From Sporosarcina sp. BP05 (lineage in GTDB: Bacteria > Bacillota > Bacilli > Bacillales_A > Planococcaceae): a stretch of DNA of 64,000 bases. How positions within the stretch are numbered: position 1 is the stretch's first letter; each line of letters opens with the position of its first letter. The position numbers and the translations under genes are program-made. Under the pieces are notes generated by a model. It ran no database searches, was not told where the DNA came from, and was given only the letters and a program-made list of their open reading frames with translations. Below are positions 56,096 to 64,000 of this stretch, piece by piece. The stretch is taken from positions 1 to 64,000 of the forward strand of contig NZ_JACFTD010000009.1 of the NCBI RefSeq assembly GCF_014282005.1. Reading direction: 5' to 3'.

Positions 56096-56875
56096 ATGGA
56101 AGATTTACTTAAAATTAAAGGTAAAAATATTGTTGTAATGGGCGTTGCAAATGAACGGAGCATTGCTTGGGGCGTCGCAAAAACACTTTTTGCAGTCGGT
56201 GCAAATGTTATTTTCACCTATCGGAAAGAGCGTTCACTTGCGAAACTTGAGAAGTTGTTAAGCTCAGCCGGTTACGAAGCAAAACTAATCGTGCAATGCG
56301 ATGTGAATGAGGATGAAAGTATCCACGAGGCATTCGGAAAAATCGGTGCCGAAGTCGGTACTATTCACGGAGTTGTCCACTCGCTTGCATTTGCGCATGC
56401 TGAGGATTTGAAAAATGACTTTGTTGAGACTACGAGAAGTGGTTATGCATTTGCACAGGATACGAGTTCTTATTCGCTTATTGCGACTGCTAGAGAAGCC
56501 CGTCCATTCATGACAGATGGCGGTTCGATTGTAACAATGAGTTATTTGGGTGCACAGCGTGTGCTTGACGGCTATAACGTGATGGGTGTTGCAAAAGCAG
56601 CACTTGAAGCATCTGTTAGATACCTGGCGTTTGATTTGGGGAAAGAAAATATCCGTGTCAACGCAATCTCTGCTGGTGCGATTCGCACACTGTCTGCAAA
56701 AGGCATAGCTTCCTTCAATACGATTTTGACGCAAATTGAAGAAAACGCTCCATTAAGACGCAATGTGACACAAGATGAAGTAGCTGACATGACGCTTGTT
56801 ACGTTGAGCAATCTATCCCGCGGCGTAACTGGTGAAATCATTTATGTAGATGCTGGCTATAATATAATGGGTTAA
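56096..56875 (+). CDS. fabI: Enoyl-ACP reductase (NADH type)
   Basis: The 259-residue protein has the FabI cofactor motif GVANERSIAWGVAK, HSLAFA, and the Tyr-x6-Lys pair in YNVMGVAKAALEASVRYLA. It performs the last reduction of each fatty acid elongation cycle and is the triclosan-target family. AGGAGG precedes the ATG. Upstream promoter and FapR box support membrane-lipid control. Confidence 0.94.
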   Translation: MEDLLKIKGKNIVVMGVANERSIAWGVAKTLFAVGANVIFTYRKERSLAKLEKLLSSAGYEAKLIVQCDVNEDESIHEAFGKIGAEVGTIHGVVHSLAFAHAEDLKNDFVETTRSGYAFAQDTSSYSLIATAREARPFMTDGGSIVTMSYLGAQRVLDGYNVMGVAKAALEASVRYLAFDLGKENIRVNAISAGAIRTLSAKGIASFNTILTQIEENAPLRRNVTQDEVADMTLVTLSNLSRGVTGEIIYVDAGYNIMG

Positions 56876-56996
56876 GAAAAGCGGAAGGCGCCGTTTAGCC
56901 CCGACAAGCGCTGGAAGGCTTGAAGATAAAGGCGGGCTTTGCCTTTTCGGCAAGACTGAAGCGACTCGAGGGGCTGGCGCTTGGAGCCTAGACACT
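56876..56996 (-). repeat. GTCTAG...GCGCC dispersed repeat, inverted copy
   Basis: Plus strand runs from AAGCGGAAGGCGCCGTTTAG to GGCGCTTGGAGCCTAGACAC. Its ends are the complement of those of the tandem repeats at 20539-20944, while its interior (GCCCCGACAAGCG, ACTCGAGGGGC) differs. It starts at the base after the fabI stop codon. Confidence 0.8.
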
Positions 56997-57036
56997 GTTC
57001 CGTGTCAGAAAACCTATACTTTCTAATCTTATGAAC

Positions 57037-57080
57037 AAAAACTGCTTAAAAGGACAAATTTGTTCTTTCAAGCTGTTTTT
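57037..57080 (+). terminator. Terminator downstream of fabI
   Basis: AAAAACTGCTT and AAGCTGTTTTT enclose AAAGGACAAATTTGTTCTTT; a T-run closes the hairpin. Confidence 0.7.
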
Positions 57081-57166
57081 ATTTGGATATGGGGATTGTT
57101 GATTAGTGGAGAGTGATCATTTTATTATGCGGACCGACCATATATCTCCGCTAACTGGTCCTACAA

Positions 57167-57204
57167 AAAAGAAGGACTGTCTTATAGTAGACAGTCCTTC
57201 TTTT
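57167..57204. terminator. Bidirectional terminator at the argH 3' end
   Basis: AAAAGAAGGACTGTC and GACAGTCCTTCTTTT form a perfect 15-bp stem around TTATAGTA. Confidence 0.88.
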
Positions 57205-58532
57205 CATTTACTAACTTGCTTCATCAAGTTCTTATTCCCTTTAGTAATGATGTTTTCATAATCAATATAATCATATATATCATCCGTAATCTGTTCGCTG
57301 AACTTAGCCAACTCTTCCACCGTCAAATCCTCGATTGCTTTCTTTTGTTGCTCGCAGTAAATAATCAGTTTTCCAACGATTTCGTGCGCGTCACGGAATG
57401 CTGTCCCTTTGCCTACTAAATAATCGGCAACTTCGGTTGCATTAAAAAAACCTGCTTTAATCGCTGCTTTCATATTATCCGCATTGACATGTAACGTATC
57501 AATCATTTTCGACATGATTTCGAGGCAATCCATAACGGTATCCAGTGCATCGAAAAATTGTTCTTTATCTTCCTGCATGTCTTTATTATAAGTAAGTGGT
57601 AATCCTTTCAACGTCGTCAGCAATGAAAACAGAGAGCCATAGACGCGTCCCGTTTTCCCTCGAATTAATTCCGCAGCATCAGGATTTTTCTTTTGCGGCA
57701 TAATGCTACTTCCCGTTGAATAAGCATCTGCCATATCAATGAATTTGAATTCTTGGCTGCTCCACAAAATTAGTTCCTCACTCAATCGGCTCAAATGCAT
57801 CATAATAATTGAGAAATCCGACATCAATTCAAGTAAATAATCTCGGTCACTAACGCCGTCTAGGAAATTATCCACCGGTTTAGAGAAACCTAAAAGAGCA
57901 GTTGTCACATCACGATCGATGTTATGTGTTGTACCCGCAAGCGCCCCACAGCCTAATGGGTTTTCATCTAAGATTTCAATCGCATTGCCAACACGTTTTT
58001 TATCCCTGCTGAACATTTGTGCATACGCACCTAAATGATGACTAAAAGTAACGACTTGCGCACGCTGTAAATGTGTATAACCAGGCATGATTACATTGTT
58101 TGCCGCCCCTTTAGTGTTCAGTGAATCGATAAGCATCTGAAGGCTGTCCATTACTTGTGCCGCCTTGCCTTTTGCATACAAGCGCATATCTACAGCGACT
58201 TGGTCATTTCGACTACGTGCTGTATGTAATTTCTTCCCCGTTTCCCCAATGCGTTCCGTCAAATGCATTTCTACGAACGAATGGATATCCTCGTAATTGC
58301 CTTCGATTTTAATCGTACCCGTTTCAATATCTTGCAAAATAGATTGGAGCCCACCCACAAGCAGTTCGCCTTCTTCTGGTGTCAATAAATCACAGTGTAC
58401 CAGCATCGTAACATGTGCTAAGCTTCCTGCAATATCCTCTTTATATAATCTATGGTCCACAGGTAATGATGTATTAAATTGCTCCATTATTTCATCTGCA
58501 CGACTGGTAAAACGTCCGCCCCAAAGTTTCAT
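57204..58532 (-). CDS. argH: Argininosuccinate lyase
   Basis: The 442-residue protein has the fumarase/aspartase superfamily signature GSSIMPQKKNPD and the early motif KLWGGRFTSRADEIMEQFN. It splits argininosuccinate to arginine and fumarate. The ATG immediately follows the stop codon of the transporter gene (TAAATG), so the pair is tightly coupled. argG, the usual partner, is not here. Slightly shorter than the common 460 residues. Confidence 0.94.
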   Translation of the reverse strand: MKLWGGRFTSRADEIMEQFNTSLPVDHRLYKEDIAGSLAHVTMLVHCDLLTPEEGELLVGGLQSILQDIETGTIKIEGNYEDIHSFVEMHLTERIGETGKKLHTARSRNDQVAVDMRLYAKGKAAQVMDSLQMLIDSLNTKGAANNVIMPGYTHLQRAQVVTFSHHLGAYAQMFSRDKKRVGNAIEILDENPLGCGALAGTTHNIDRDVTTALLGFSKPVDNFLDGVSDRDYLLELMSDFSIIMMHLSRLSEELILWSSQEFKFIDMADAYSTGSSIMPQKKNPDAAELIRGKTGRVYGSLFSLLTTLKGLPLTYNKDMQEDKEQFFDALDTVMDCLEIMSKMIDTLHVNADNMKAAIKAGFFNATEVADYLVGKGTAFRDAHEIVGKLIIYCEQQKKAIEDLTVEELAKFSEQITDDIYDYIDYENIITKGNKNLMKQVSK

Positions 58533-60074
58533 TTATACGCCCACTCCTTTTTTGTACTTTCTAGCATTCAGTTTCGATAATAAAATCACTGCCAAGACAA
58601 GAAGAACTACTGTCAACAGTAACGTCAATGCGCTACCTGTAATACCTGCAACGATAAATCCAACTAACGCAATCGAACCGTTAAGAAGGGCATACGGGAA
58701 TTGTGTTTTTACGTGATCGATATGATCGGCCCCCGCCCCTGTCGATGATAAAATCGTTGTATCTGAAATTGGCGAACAATGGTCTCCGAAGATGCCTCCT
58801 GATAGGACTGCTCCAATACAGACTAACAGATGCGCATCGAGTGCGACAGCCATTGGTATAGCAATGGGTAGCATGATGGCAAATGTCCCCCAAGACGTCC
58901 CTGACGCGAGTGCCATTCCTGCACCAACGAGGAAAAGGATTGCTGGGATAATGAACGCAGGGACATTTCCTTGCATCACTTCCACAATAAAGTTTGCTGT
59001 CCCCATTTCATTGATTACTTTACCTAGTGACCATGCTAAGACTAGTGTAATCGCGACATACACCATTTTCTGCATTCCCAATGTATAGATAGAGAAAATT
59101 TCATTAAACTTTTTAACTTTATAGATAAGCATTAAAATGACAATTGTTATTGCTGCGAATAAGTATGCCGTCGATAAAGCAATCCTAAAATCATTCCCAG
59201 GTACTGGTTTGATAGGGAATCCGAATGAAACTAATAGCCCGAATAAAGTTATGAATAGTACTAATAGTGGAAGTAGTATTAAGCTTGAATGACTTCCCTT
59301 GGTCATGTCTTCACCTTCCTCCGCCTTTCGAAGAGGTGTTGACGTTGGCCAATAAAGTGCACCCGTTTGCTGTATCCTTCTTTCCGCTTTCGCCATAGGA
59401 CCGAAATCCAGTTTTGCTATGGCCATAAGCGGCACCATCGTTACAGCTAAAATTGCATAAAATTGAAATGGAATGACCTTTACTAACGTACTGAATTCAG
59501 AGGTCGTAATGTTCAACAAATCAAATTCATTTTTAATGAGCCCCATTATATATACACCCCATCCGATGAACGGGATTAAAACCGCCACTGGAGATGATGT
59601 TGAGTCAATGATCCAAGCGAGCTTCTCTCTAGATATTTTCGCTTTATCAAAAACCTTCTCAAAAACGGGACCTACGATAAGAGGTGTTCCAATATCGGAG
59701 AAAAAGATGAGTACACCGCCAAACCAAGCAGCCAGTTGTGCCTTCACGCGTGTATTAATAAAATTAGTCGCTTTTTCTGCGAGAGCCGCACCACCACCCG
59801 ATTTCTCCATAAGCGCAACAAATCCTCCTATGAAAAACAGTAAAACTAATACAGCAGCATTGTAGCTATCTGCCACTTGTGGAAACAAGTAATTTCCGAT
59901 TGTTTCCATTGTTGCTTCAAGCGGACGACCGCCGACCAATAGTAAAACACCAAAGTATGTACCCGAAAATAGCGAAATGACAACATTCTTCGTTACCACA
60001 GCTAATATGACCGCAAGTATTGGTGGTAGCAATGATACAATACCCATGTGTTCCAATAAAACCCCTACTTTCAT
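58533..60074 (-). CDS. NhaC-family transporter coupled to argH
   Basis: The 513-residue protein has about 12 membrane helices and NhaC-superfamily motifs: FSDIGTPLIVGPVFEK, ALASGTSWGTFAIMLPIA and GGIFGDHCSPISDTTILSSTGAGADHIDHV. The family includes Na+/H+ and substrate antiporters. The ARG box at its promoter and coupling to argH suggest it moves arginine, a precursor or a product such as fumarate; this is inference. ATG 60074 has little spacing to AAGGTG; TTG 60056 after AGGGG is an alternative start. Confidence 0.85.
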   Translation of the reverse strand: MKVGVLLEHMGIVSLLPPILAVILAVVTKNVVISLFSGTYFGVLLLVGGRPLEATMETIGNYLFPQVADSYNAAVLVLLFFIGGFVALMEKSGGGAALAEKATNFINTRVKAQLAAWFGGVLIFFSDIGTPLIVGPVFEKVFDKAKISREKLAWIIDSTSSPVAVLIPFIGWGVYIMGLIKNEFDLLNITTSEFSTLVKVIPFQFYAILAVTMVPLMAIAKLDFGPMAKAERRIQQTGALYWPTSTPLRKAEEGEDMTKGSHSSLILLPLLVLFITLFGLLVSFGFPIKPVPGNDFRIALSTAYLFAAITIVILMLIYKVKKFNEIFSIYTLGMQKMVYVAITLVLAWSLGKVINEMGTANFIVEVMQGNVPAFIIPAILFLVGAGMALASGTSWGTFAIMLPIAIPMAVALDAHLLVCIGAVLSGGIFGDHCSPISDTTILSSTGAGADHIDHVKTQFPYALLNGSIALVGFIVAGITGSALTLLLTVVLLVLAVILLSKLNARKYKKGVGV

Positions 60075-60083
60075 TCACCTTTA

Positions 60084-60097
60084 TGTATAAATATGAA
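60084..60097. promoter_or_regulatory. ARG box of the transporter-argH operon
   Basis: The minus strand reads TTCATATTTATACA, one mismatch from TGNATWWWWATNCA. It lies directly after the -10 element, a position suited to repression. Confidence 0.68.
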
Positions 60098-60125
60098 TTA
60101 TATTTTATAATTAATCGATTAGCAA
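60097..60125 (-). promoter_or_regulatory. Promoter of the transporter-argH operon
   Basis: TTGCTA, 17 bases, TATAAT on the minus strand. Confidence 0.62.
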
Positions 60126-60226
60126 GAACTATTAATAGGAAAATTACATTTGAAATTTTCGTTCTATTTTCGCGGTTCAAAAAGCGTAACCCATCGATAC
60201 GTTTTTTAAATTATCTATAGGGCAAT

Positions 60227-60766
60227 CTACTTTATAGTGCCTGTGTTAAGTATTTTAAACTCCACATCTACCTTGTATTCTGTCGTATCTATTAGTTTCT
60301 GCGTTAATTCTTCCGTCCATTTTCCTTTGTGTTGCATTCTAAAGTTCTCACTGAATCCCACTGGATCAACTTCTAGTTTTTGTAGTTTTTTTAGTAAGTT
60401 TTCCATTTCTTTTTTTATGTGATTGCTAATTTCTTTTTCATAAAAATAGACTATCTTATTTCCTTCAGTGATTGAAGATGATATACCAGAAATACTGTCT
60501 TACTCTGGCACATCAGCCGACTTTAGCAAGTCTTCCTTGTAATCTAACAAGGGAGAGATAACAGTTCTGTGCAAAGTGAGTTTTTCGATAAGTGAGCTAA
60601 AATAAATGATTGTCACAAGCTTATCGGTTGTTTGAATGTCTTTAAATACTGCATCATTTATACCTGCTAATTCTTTCTTAATCGCGGCAATTGTAATGAG
60701 AACTTTGTCATTCTGAGTGGACGTTACTTCATTATTATTAGACATACCACCATCCGTAAAACCCAT
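60227..60766 (-). pseudogene. Decayed GerA-type germination receptor locus (GerAA start joined to GerAC end)
   Basis: The first 88 codons after ATG 60766 resemble the N-terminus of a GerAA-type subunit (VLITIAAIKKELAGINDAVF, then LVTIIYFSSLIEKL and HRTVISPLL). After an in-frame TAA (60500-60502) the same frame continues as the C-terminus of a GerAC-type lipoprotein: KKLQKLEVDPVGFSENF, KWTEELTQ and VDVEFKILNTGTIK, then TAG. An intact locus would need about 3 kb for A, B and C subunits, so a large internal deletion is implied. The ribosome site AAGGTG before the start is still present. Confidence 0.68.
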
Positions 60767-60837
60767 CTCTATCACCTTCTTTATCGTTTAATAACCTTAT
60801 CAATATTTCCTAAATCGCAAAGGTTTATACAAGTAAG

Positions 60838-61081
60838 GAACTTCTATACTAAGACAGCAAGGCATGTAATCCAGCTATTTTCGATATTTTTATTGGAGAT
60901 TGCATATTTAATTTATGATTTGGCCGATTAGAAGTCCTCAACCTTTTCCTTGCTGTCTGAATCTGGCAGTGTTACAATTGGAAAACGTCTTAATTTAGCG
61001 AGTGATAACTATGCATGCATTCAACCTAAACGATTATACGAATACCCCAAAACCTTGACAGGAGCCTGTCAAGGTTTTTTG
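60838..61081 (+). ncRNA. Candidate structured leader with terminator before the cation efflux gene
   Basis: AGACAGCAAGG (60852-60862) and CCTTGCTGTCT (60948-60958) form a perfect 11-bp long-range stem. They are followed by a terminator hairpin at 61049-61081, AACCTTGACAGG/CCTGTCAAGGTT with a T-run, 39 bases before the efflux start. No plus-strand gene precedes it. The CAAGG and CCTTG ends of the two helices could pair with each other, which would allow switching. It does not match the yybP-ykoY or NiCo motifs as I know them. Confidence 0.4.
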
Positions 61082-61119
61082 TTTCCCTTGGGAAAGATAT
61101 TAATAGGAGGTAATCATTG

Positions 61120-62022
61120 ATGAATAAACATAGCCATTCAAGTGCTTCAATAATTGCAGTGTGGATCAGTTTAATAAGCAATATCCTCCTAACAGGCATT
61201 AAACTTGTTGTGGGTTTTCTCTTTCAAAGTCCGGTTCTTCTAGCCGACGGTTTCCATAATGCCGGCGATGTTATTGCCAGCGGTGCGGCCTTAACCTCGA
61301 TGCGAATATCCAAGCGTCCCGCGGATGATGACCATCCATATGGACACGGAAAAGCGGAAGTAATCAGTTCTGCCGTTGTGGCACTGATTTTAGGAATTGC
61401 CGCACTCTATATTGCATTTGAAGCAATTTCTGCACTTTTTGAGGAACCAGCTAAAGCTAGTTTAATTGCTTTACTAACTGCTTTCATTTCGCTTATATGG
61501 AAACAGGTCTTGTATGTCTATACAATCCGGATTGGTAAATTGACCAATAGTAAAGGGTTGATTGCGACCGCCTATGATCACTTGGCAGACGTCTATGCTT
61601 CCCTAGCAGCTGTTGTGGGAATCGGACTTGCACTCATTGGCGATCTGTACAATATTCACTTCCTAGCTTACGGTGACCCCGTAGCGGGTATCATTGTGTC
61701 GTTTTTAGTGCTCAAACTTGCGTATGAAATTGGAAGAGAAGCAATGGATGTCCTTATGGAGAAAAACATAAGCCAAATCAGACTTGATGAATTCGCGGCT
61801 TTAATCATGACAATCCCTGAAGTGAAACGGATTGATCGTTTGCGCGCGCGGGAACATGGTCATTATATTCTAGTCGATCTGCGTGTTGGTGTGCCGGGCG
61901 AAATGACAATTCAGGAAGGGCATGATATTTCGCATAAAATCAGGGATACAATCATGGAATGTAATGAAGATGTGGATGAAGTTTTGATTCACTTGAATCC
62001 TTGGTATAAAGAAAACGACTAA
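61120..62022 (+). CDS. Cation diffusion facilitator (CDF) metal efflux protein
   Basis: The 300-residue CDF protein has six helices, TM2 metal site HNAGD within DGFHNAGDV, TM5 site DHLAD, the DDHPYGHGKAE loop and a C-terminal ferredoxin-like domain ending IHLNPWY. It expels divalent metal ions in exchange for protons. The site residues resemble the MneS/YeaB group, for which manganese is known, but iron or zinc are not excluded. ATG 61120 is 9 bases after AGGAGG. A terminator-bearing leader lies just upstream. Confidence 0.88.
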   Translation: MNKHSHSSASIIAVWISLISNILLTGIKLVVGFLFQSPVLLADGFHNAGDVIASGAALTSMRISKRPADDDHPYGHGKAEVISSAVVALILGIAALYIAFEAISALFEEPAKASLIALLTAFISLIWKQVLYVYTIRIGKLTNSKGLIATAYDHLADVYASLAAVVGIGLALIGDLYNIHFLAYGDPVAGIIVSFLVLKLAYEIGREAMDVLMEKNISQIRLDEFAALIMTIPEVKRIDRLRAREHGHYILVDLRVGVPGEMTIQEGHDISHKIRDTIMECNEDVDEVLIHLNPWYKEND

Positions 62023-62061
62023 AAAAGTTGCGTACATGTCAATGACATGTACGCAACTTTT
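62022..62061. terminator. Bidirectional terminator
   Basis: AAAAAGTTGCGTACATGTC and GACATGTACGCAACTTTT pair around AAT; it serves the CDF gene and the convergent LCP gene. Confidence 0.9.
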
Positions 62062-62066
62062 ATTGA

Positions 62067-63056
62067 TCACTCAATTTTTTTCTGGCGGTATTCTTCTTCC
62101 ATTTCAGAGTCTTTCACTTCATCCTCAGTCGATAAAAACTGTTGTAATGCCTGTTTGTTTTGCTCGAAATCGATACTAAGAACTTCCCCTGCCGCTACAC
62201 GCTTCTCTTCAAAAGAGTGTTCAACAGGAATACGTAGCGTCTCTATTTTATCAGTCTTGCCAAGAAGTAAACCTTTACCGATTGTAAGGATTGTTCGATT
62301 GTCAACATTTGTATTAACGTAAGGTTCCACAACACCTAGTAACTTAGGTAAGTTTAGTAAGCTGTGGACGCTCACAGCTTCATCCTTTAATTTCGACAAC
62401 GCTTCCTGCTGCCGTTCCACCCGCCCATAATCATTATGTTTATCGTGGCGGAAACGCACATAGCCAAGTAACTGTTCGCCATTTAGCAATTGGTTTCCAG
62501 GCTGTAATGTCATTCCAATTCCATGAGACATGGCATAAGGAATATCAACTTCTATCCCATTAGGAGCTACAACGTCTACGATTTTCGAAAATCCAGTAAA
62601 GTCAACAATTGCATAGGAATGAATATCAATATCGAAATTTTCCTTTATCGTTTGCCTTACAAGTTCCGGACCCCCAATAGAAAAGGCAGCATTCATTTTA
62701 TGGTATCCGTAACCCGGAATATCCACATACGTGTCTCTCATAATAGATACAAGTTTCATCAGATGAGTCACTTGATTGTAATGAGCAATCATTAACGTAT
62801 CAGCTCGTGCATCTTCTTCTCCCCGCGAGTCACTACCTAATAATAGAACATTAATTTCACCGAATTGTGGATCTGCACCTTCAAATTCACCAAACGACGC
62901 ATCGTCTTCTTTAAGCATTCCTTCTTTTCCAAAAGATAATCCGCTATTGTATTGAGCTACCCCGTATACGATTCCCGCTAACAGAATCAATGTAGTCACG
63001 ATAAAGAAATTCCTTAGTCCTTTACGTTTTTTGATTCTTCGGTCGCTTCTTTTCAT
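62067..63056 (-). CDS. LytR-CpsA-Psr (LCP) family wall polymer ligase
   Basis: The 329-residue protein has a basic cytoplasmic start, one membrane helix (NFFIVTTLILLAGIVYGVA) and an extracellular LCP domain: LLLGSDSRGEEDARADTLMIAHYN, SIMRDTYVDIPGYGYHKMNAAF and GYVRFRHDKHNDYGRVERQQ with the conserved Arg/Asp residues. Such enzymes attach teichoic acids or other polymers to peptidoglycan. I start at ATG 63056, 7 bases after AGGTGGA. Confidence 0.9.
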   Translation of the reverse strand: MKRSDRRIKKRKGLRNFFIVTTLILLAGIVYGVAQYNSGLSFGKEGMLKEDDASFGEFEGADPQFGEINVLLLGSDSRGEEDARADTLMIAHYNQVTHLMKLVSIMRDTYVDIPGYGYHKMNAAFSIGGPELVRQTIKENFDIDIHSYAIVDFTGFSKIVDVVAPNGIEVDIPYAMSHGIGMTLQPGNQLLNGEQLLGYVRFRHDKHNDYGRVERQQEALSKLKDEAVSVHSLLNLPKLLGVVEPYVNTNVDNRTILTIGKGLLLGKTDKIETLRIPVEHSFEEKRVAAGEVLSIDFEQNKQALQQFLSTEDEVKDSEMEEEYRQKKIE

Positions 63057-63332
63057 AAATAAATCCACCTATCATTAAATTCTATGTCATGTTTTATCGA
63101 ATTAACGCCTAGCGCTATCTAGACTATAAAAATTGTATAGTTGTAAAGACATCTTGTCAACAATCGGTGGTACCTATCAGGATACCCACTCCCCTTTATT
63201 TGACACCGCGCCAGTGGAATAATTCAAGAAAATAGATGTTACAAAATAAAAGCCTAACGGAACAATGTAGGCTATACTAGGATATAAGAGGAATGCAGTT
63301 TAATCCCTCTCTAGTCAAGGAGCTGATCTGAA

Positions 63333-63914
63333 ATGTTAAAAAAACAGATGGAAAAGTATATTGCAGAAAATACGCTGGATAATAAAATCGAGTTCTTTAA
63401 TGTGGATAAAGAATACGCCGCCAAACATCAATTGATTGCCGAGGGTGTAACCGTTGTAGAAAAAGCGTTTCAATTCAGCGCCATTGAACGGTGCGTTAAA
63501 GAAACGGAAAATTTGATTCGAGAAGAAGATCAGAACTTTTTAAATGACAGCATTTCATACTTAAAAAATCATATGAATGAATTTGTTTACGTAGAATCAA
63601 ATGCTTTTGAAGTTATTAGAGTCGACGCCGTCGTTCTTGAACTTGATGATGTCTTTGAAACGTACACTGCCTTATTTGGACTGAAATTACAAAAGAAATT
63701 CGGGAATGACATGAAAGCATATCTTGACACACATTTACGCGGAGATGGTGCAAAGTATAGTGTGATGTTTTCCATTGAAGACGGATTATGGGATATCAAT
63801 TTTGCACTTGACTATATAGAAGGTTTTAGTGAAGACTTATCTTTTGTTGAAGTTTATCAACTTATGTACAACTTTATATTCAAATTGATTGAGACCGTTG
63901 ATGAAGCGCAGTGA
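63333..63914 (+). CDS. Hypothetical protein, 193 residues
   Basis: I do not recognise the family. GGAG lies 10 bases before the ATG. The acidic, soluble product alternates helices and short strands (EFVYVESNAFEVIRVDAVVLELDDVFETYTALFG is the most distinctive part) with no signal peptide, membrane helix or Cys cluster. It is followed within 15 bases by another gene on the same strand, so they are probably one operon. Confidence 0.6.
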   Translation: MLKKQMEKYIAENTLDNKIEFFNVDKEYAAKHQLIAEGVTVVEKAFQFSAIERCVKETENLIREEDQNFLNDSISYLKNHMNEFVYVESNAFEVIRVDAVVLELDDVFETYTALFGLKLQKKFGNDMKAYLDTHLRGDGAKYSVMFSIEDGLWDINFALDYIEGFSEDLSFVEVYQLMYNFIFKLIETVDEAQ

Positions 63915-63928
63915 AGGATGGGAATTAA

Positions 63929-64000
63929 TTGAGTGATTTAGGTTTTATTTACACATATACGCAGCACACAGATGAGCATGATTTGTGCATGTTAGAGATG
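63929..64000 (+). CDS. N-terminus of a gene cut by the window end
   Basis: A TTG start 7 bases after GGATGGG opens a frame reading MSDLGFIYTYTQHTDEHDL that stays open to the last base. The start resembles SAM-dependent RNA methyltransferases with a YTYxxHxDE opening, but 24 residues are too few to be sure. Confidence 0.45.
   Translation, partial: MSDLGFIYTYTQHTDEHDLCMLEM

Noticed and set aside
60237-60422. Plus-strand 61-codon frame
   Set aside because: It is the antisense shadow of the GerAC-like remnant, which has family-like sequence on the minus strand.

Overview
The window reads as a chromosomal segment of a low-GC, endospore-forming member of the Bacillales. Spore-coat-like genes and a decayed GerA-type germination receptor point to a spore former. 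GlcT/RAT control of ptsG, a FapR box at fabI, AhrC/ArgR boxes at arg genes, CcpA cre sites, a Fur box and Bacillus-type Shine-Dalgarno sequences fit Firmicutes. The intergenic repeats resemble those of Sporosarcina and related Planococcaceae, so that family is my best inference, but no rRNA is present to prove it. I saw no tRNA, rRNA, CRISPR array, prophage or intact insertion sequence.

Layout. 0-3.4 kb: 3' end of gnd, the RNA polymerase recycling ATPase HelD, a small unknown gene. 3.4-8.3 kb: a GNAT acyltransferase, an enolase-superfamily epimerase/racemase, a divergent winged-helix regulator and an NhaC-type antiporter. Two near-identical direct-repeat operators tie the last group together. 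8.6-14.9 kb: Ktr potassium channel subunit, polysaccharide deacetylase, SDR, DUF420 protein, AEC transporter, YusW-like lipoprotein. 14.9-18.9 kb: Fur-controlled efeO-efeB-efeU iron uptake. 19.1-20.5 kb: pssA-psd. 20.5-20.95 kb: two tandem structured repeats. 21-25.8 kb: dbpA, ptsG, glcT. 25.8-33.2 kb: a seven-gene acyl-CoA/beta-oxidation operon with its own TetR regulator and a palindromic operator. 33.4-37.2 kb: corA, small membrane proteins and two spore-coat-like genes, one with a Gln/Pro repeat tract. 37.7-43 kb: chemoreceptor, nucleotidase, small unknowns, ferritin. 43.4-48.1 kb: acetate-type symporter genes under a cre site, followed by a DUF294 nucleotidyltransferase-like protein and a DEDD exonuclease. 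48.2-51.5 kb: small genes, an SLH-NlpC/P60 wall hydrolase and a secreted protein. 51.7-60.1 kb: argCJBD with paired ARG boxes, fabI with a FapR box, and an ARG-boxed operon of an NhaC-family transporter plus argH. 60.2-64 kb: germination pseudogene, cation efflux gene behind a structured leader, LCP protein, an unknown gene and the start of another.

How the parts work together. Much of the window is ordinary housekeeping metabolism with recognisable regulation. The less ordinary signals are: the epimerase/GNAT/NhaC group with a shared operator; the arginine-regulated transporter coupled to argH; the symporter/DUF294/exonuclease set; tandem repeats carrying hairpins with different stems but the same AGGA loop; a possible leader RNA before the cation efflux gene; and a second, degenerate dispersed repeat family.
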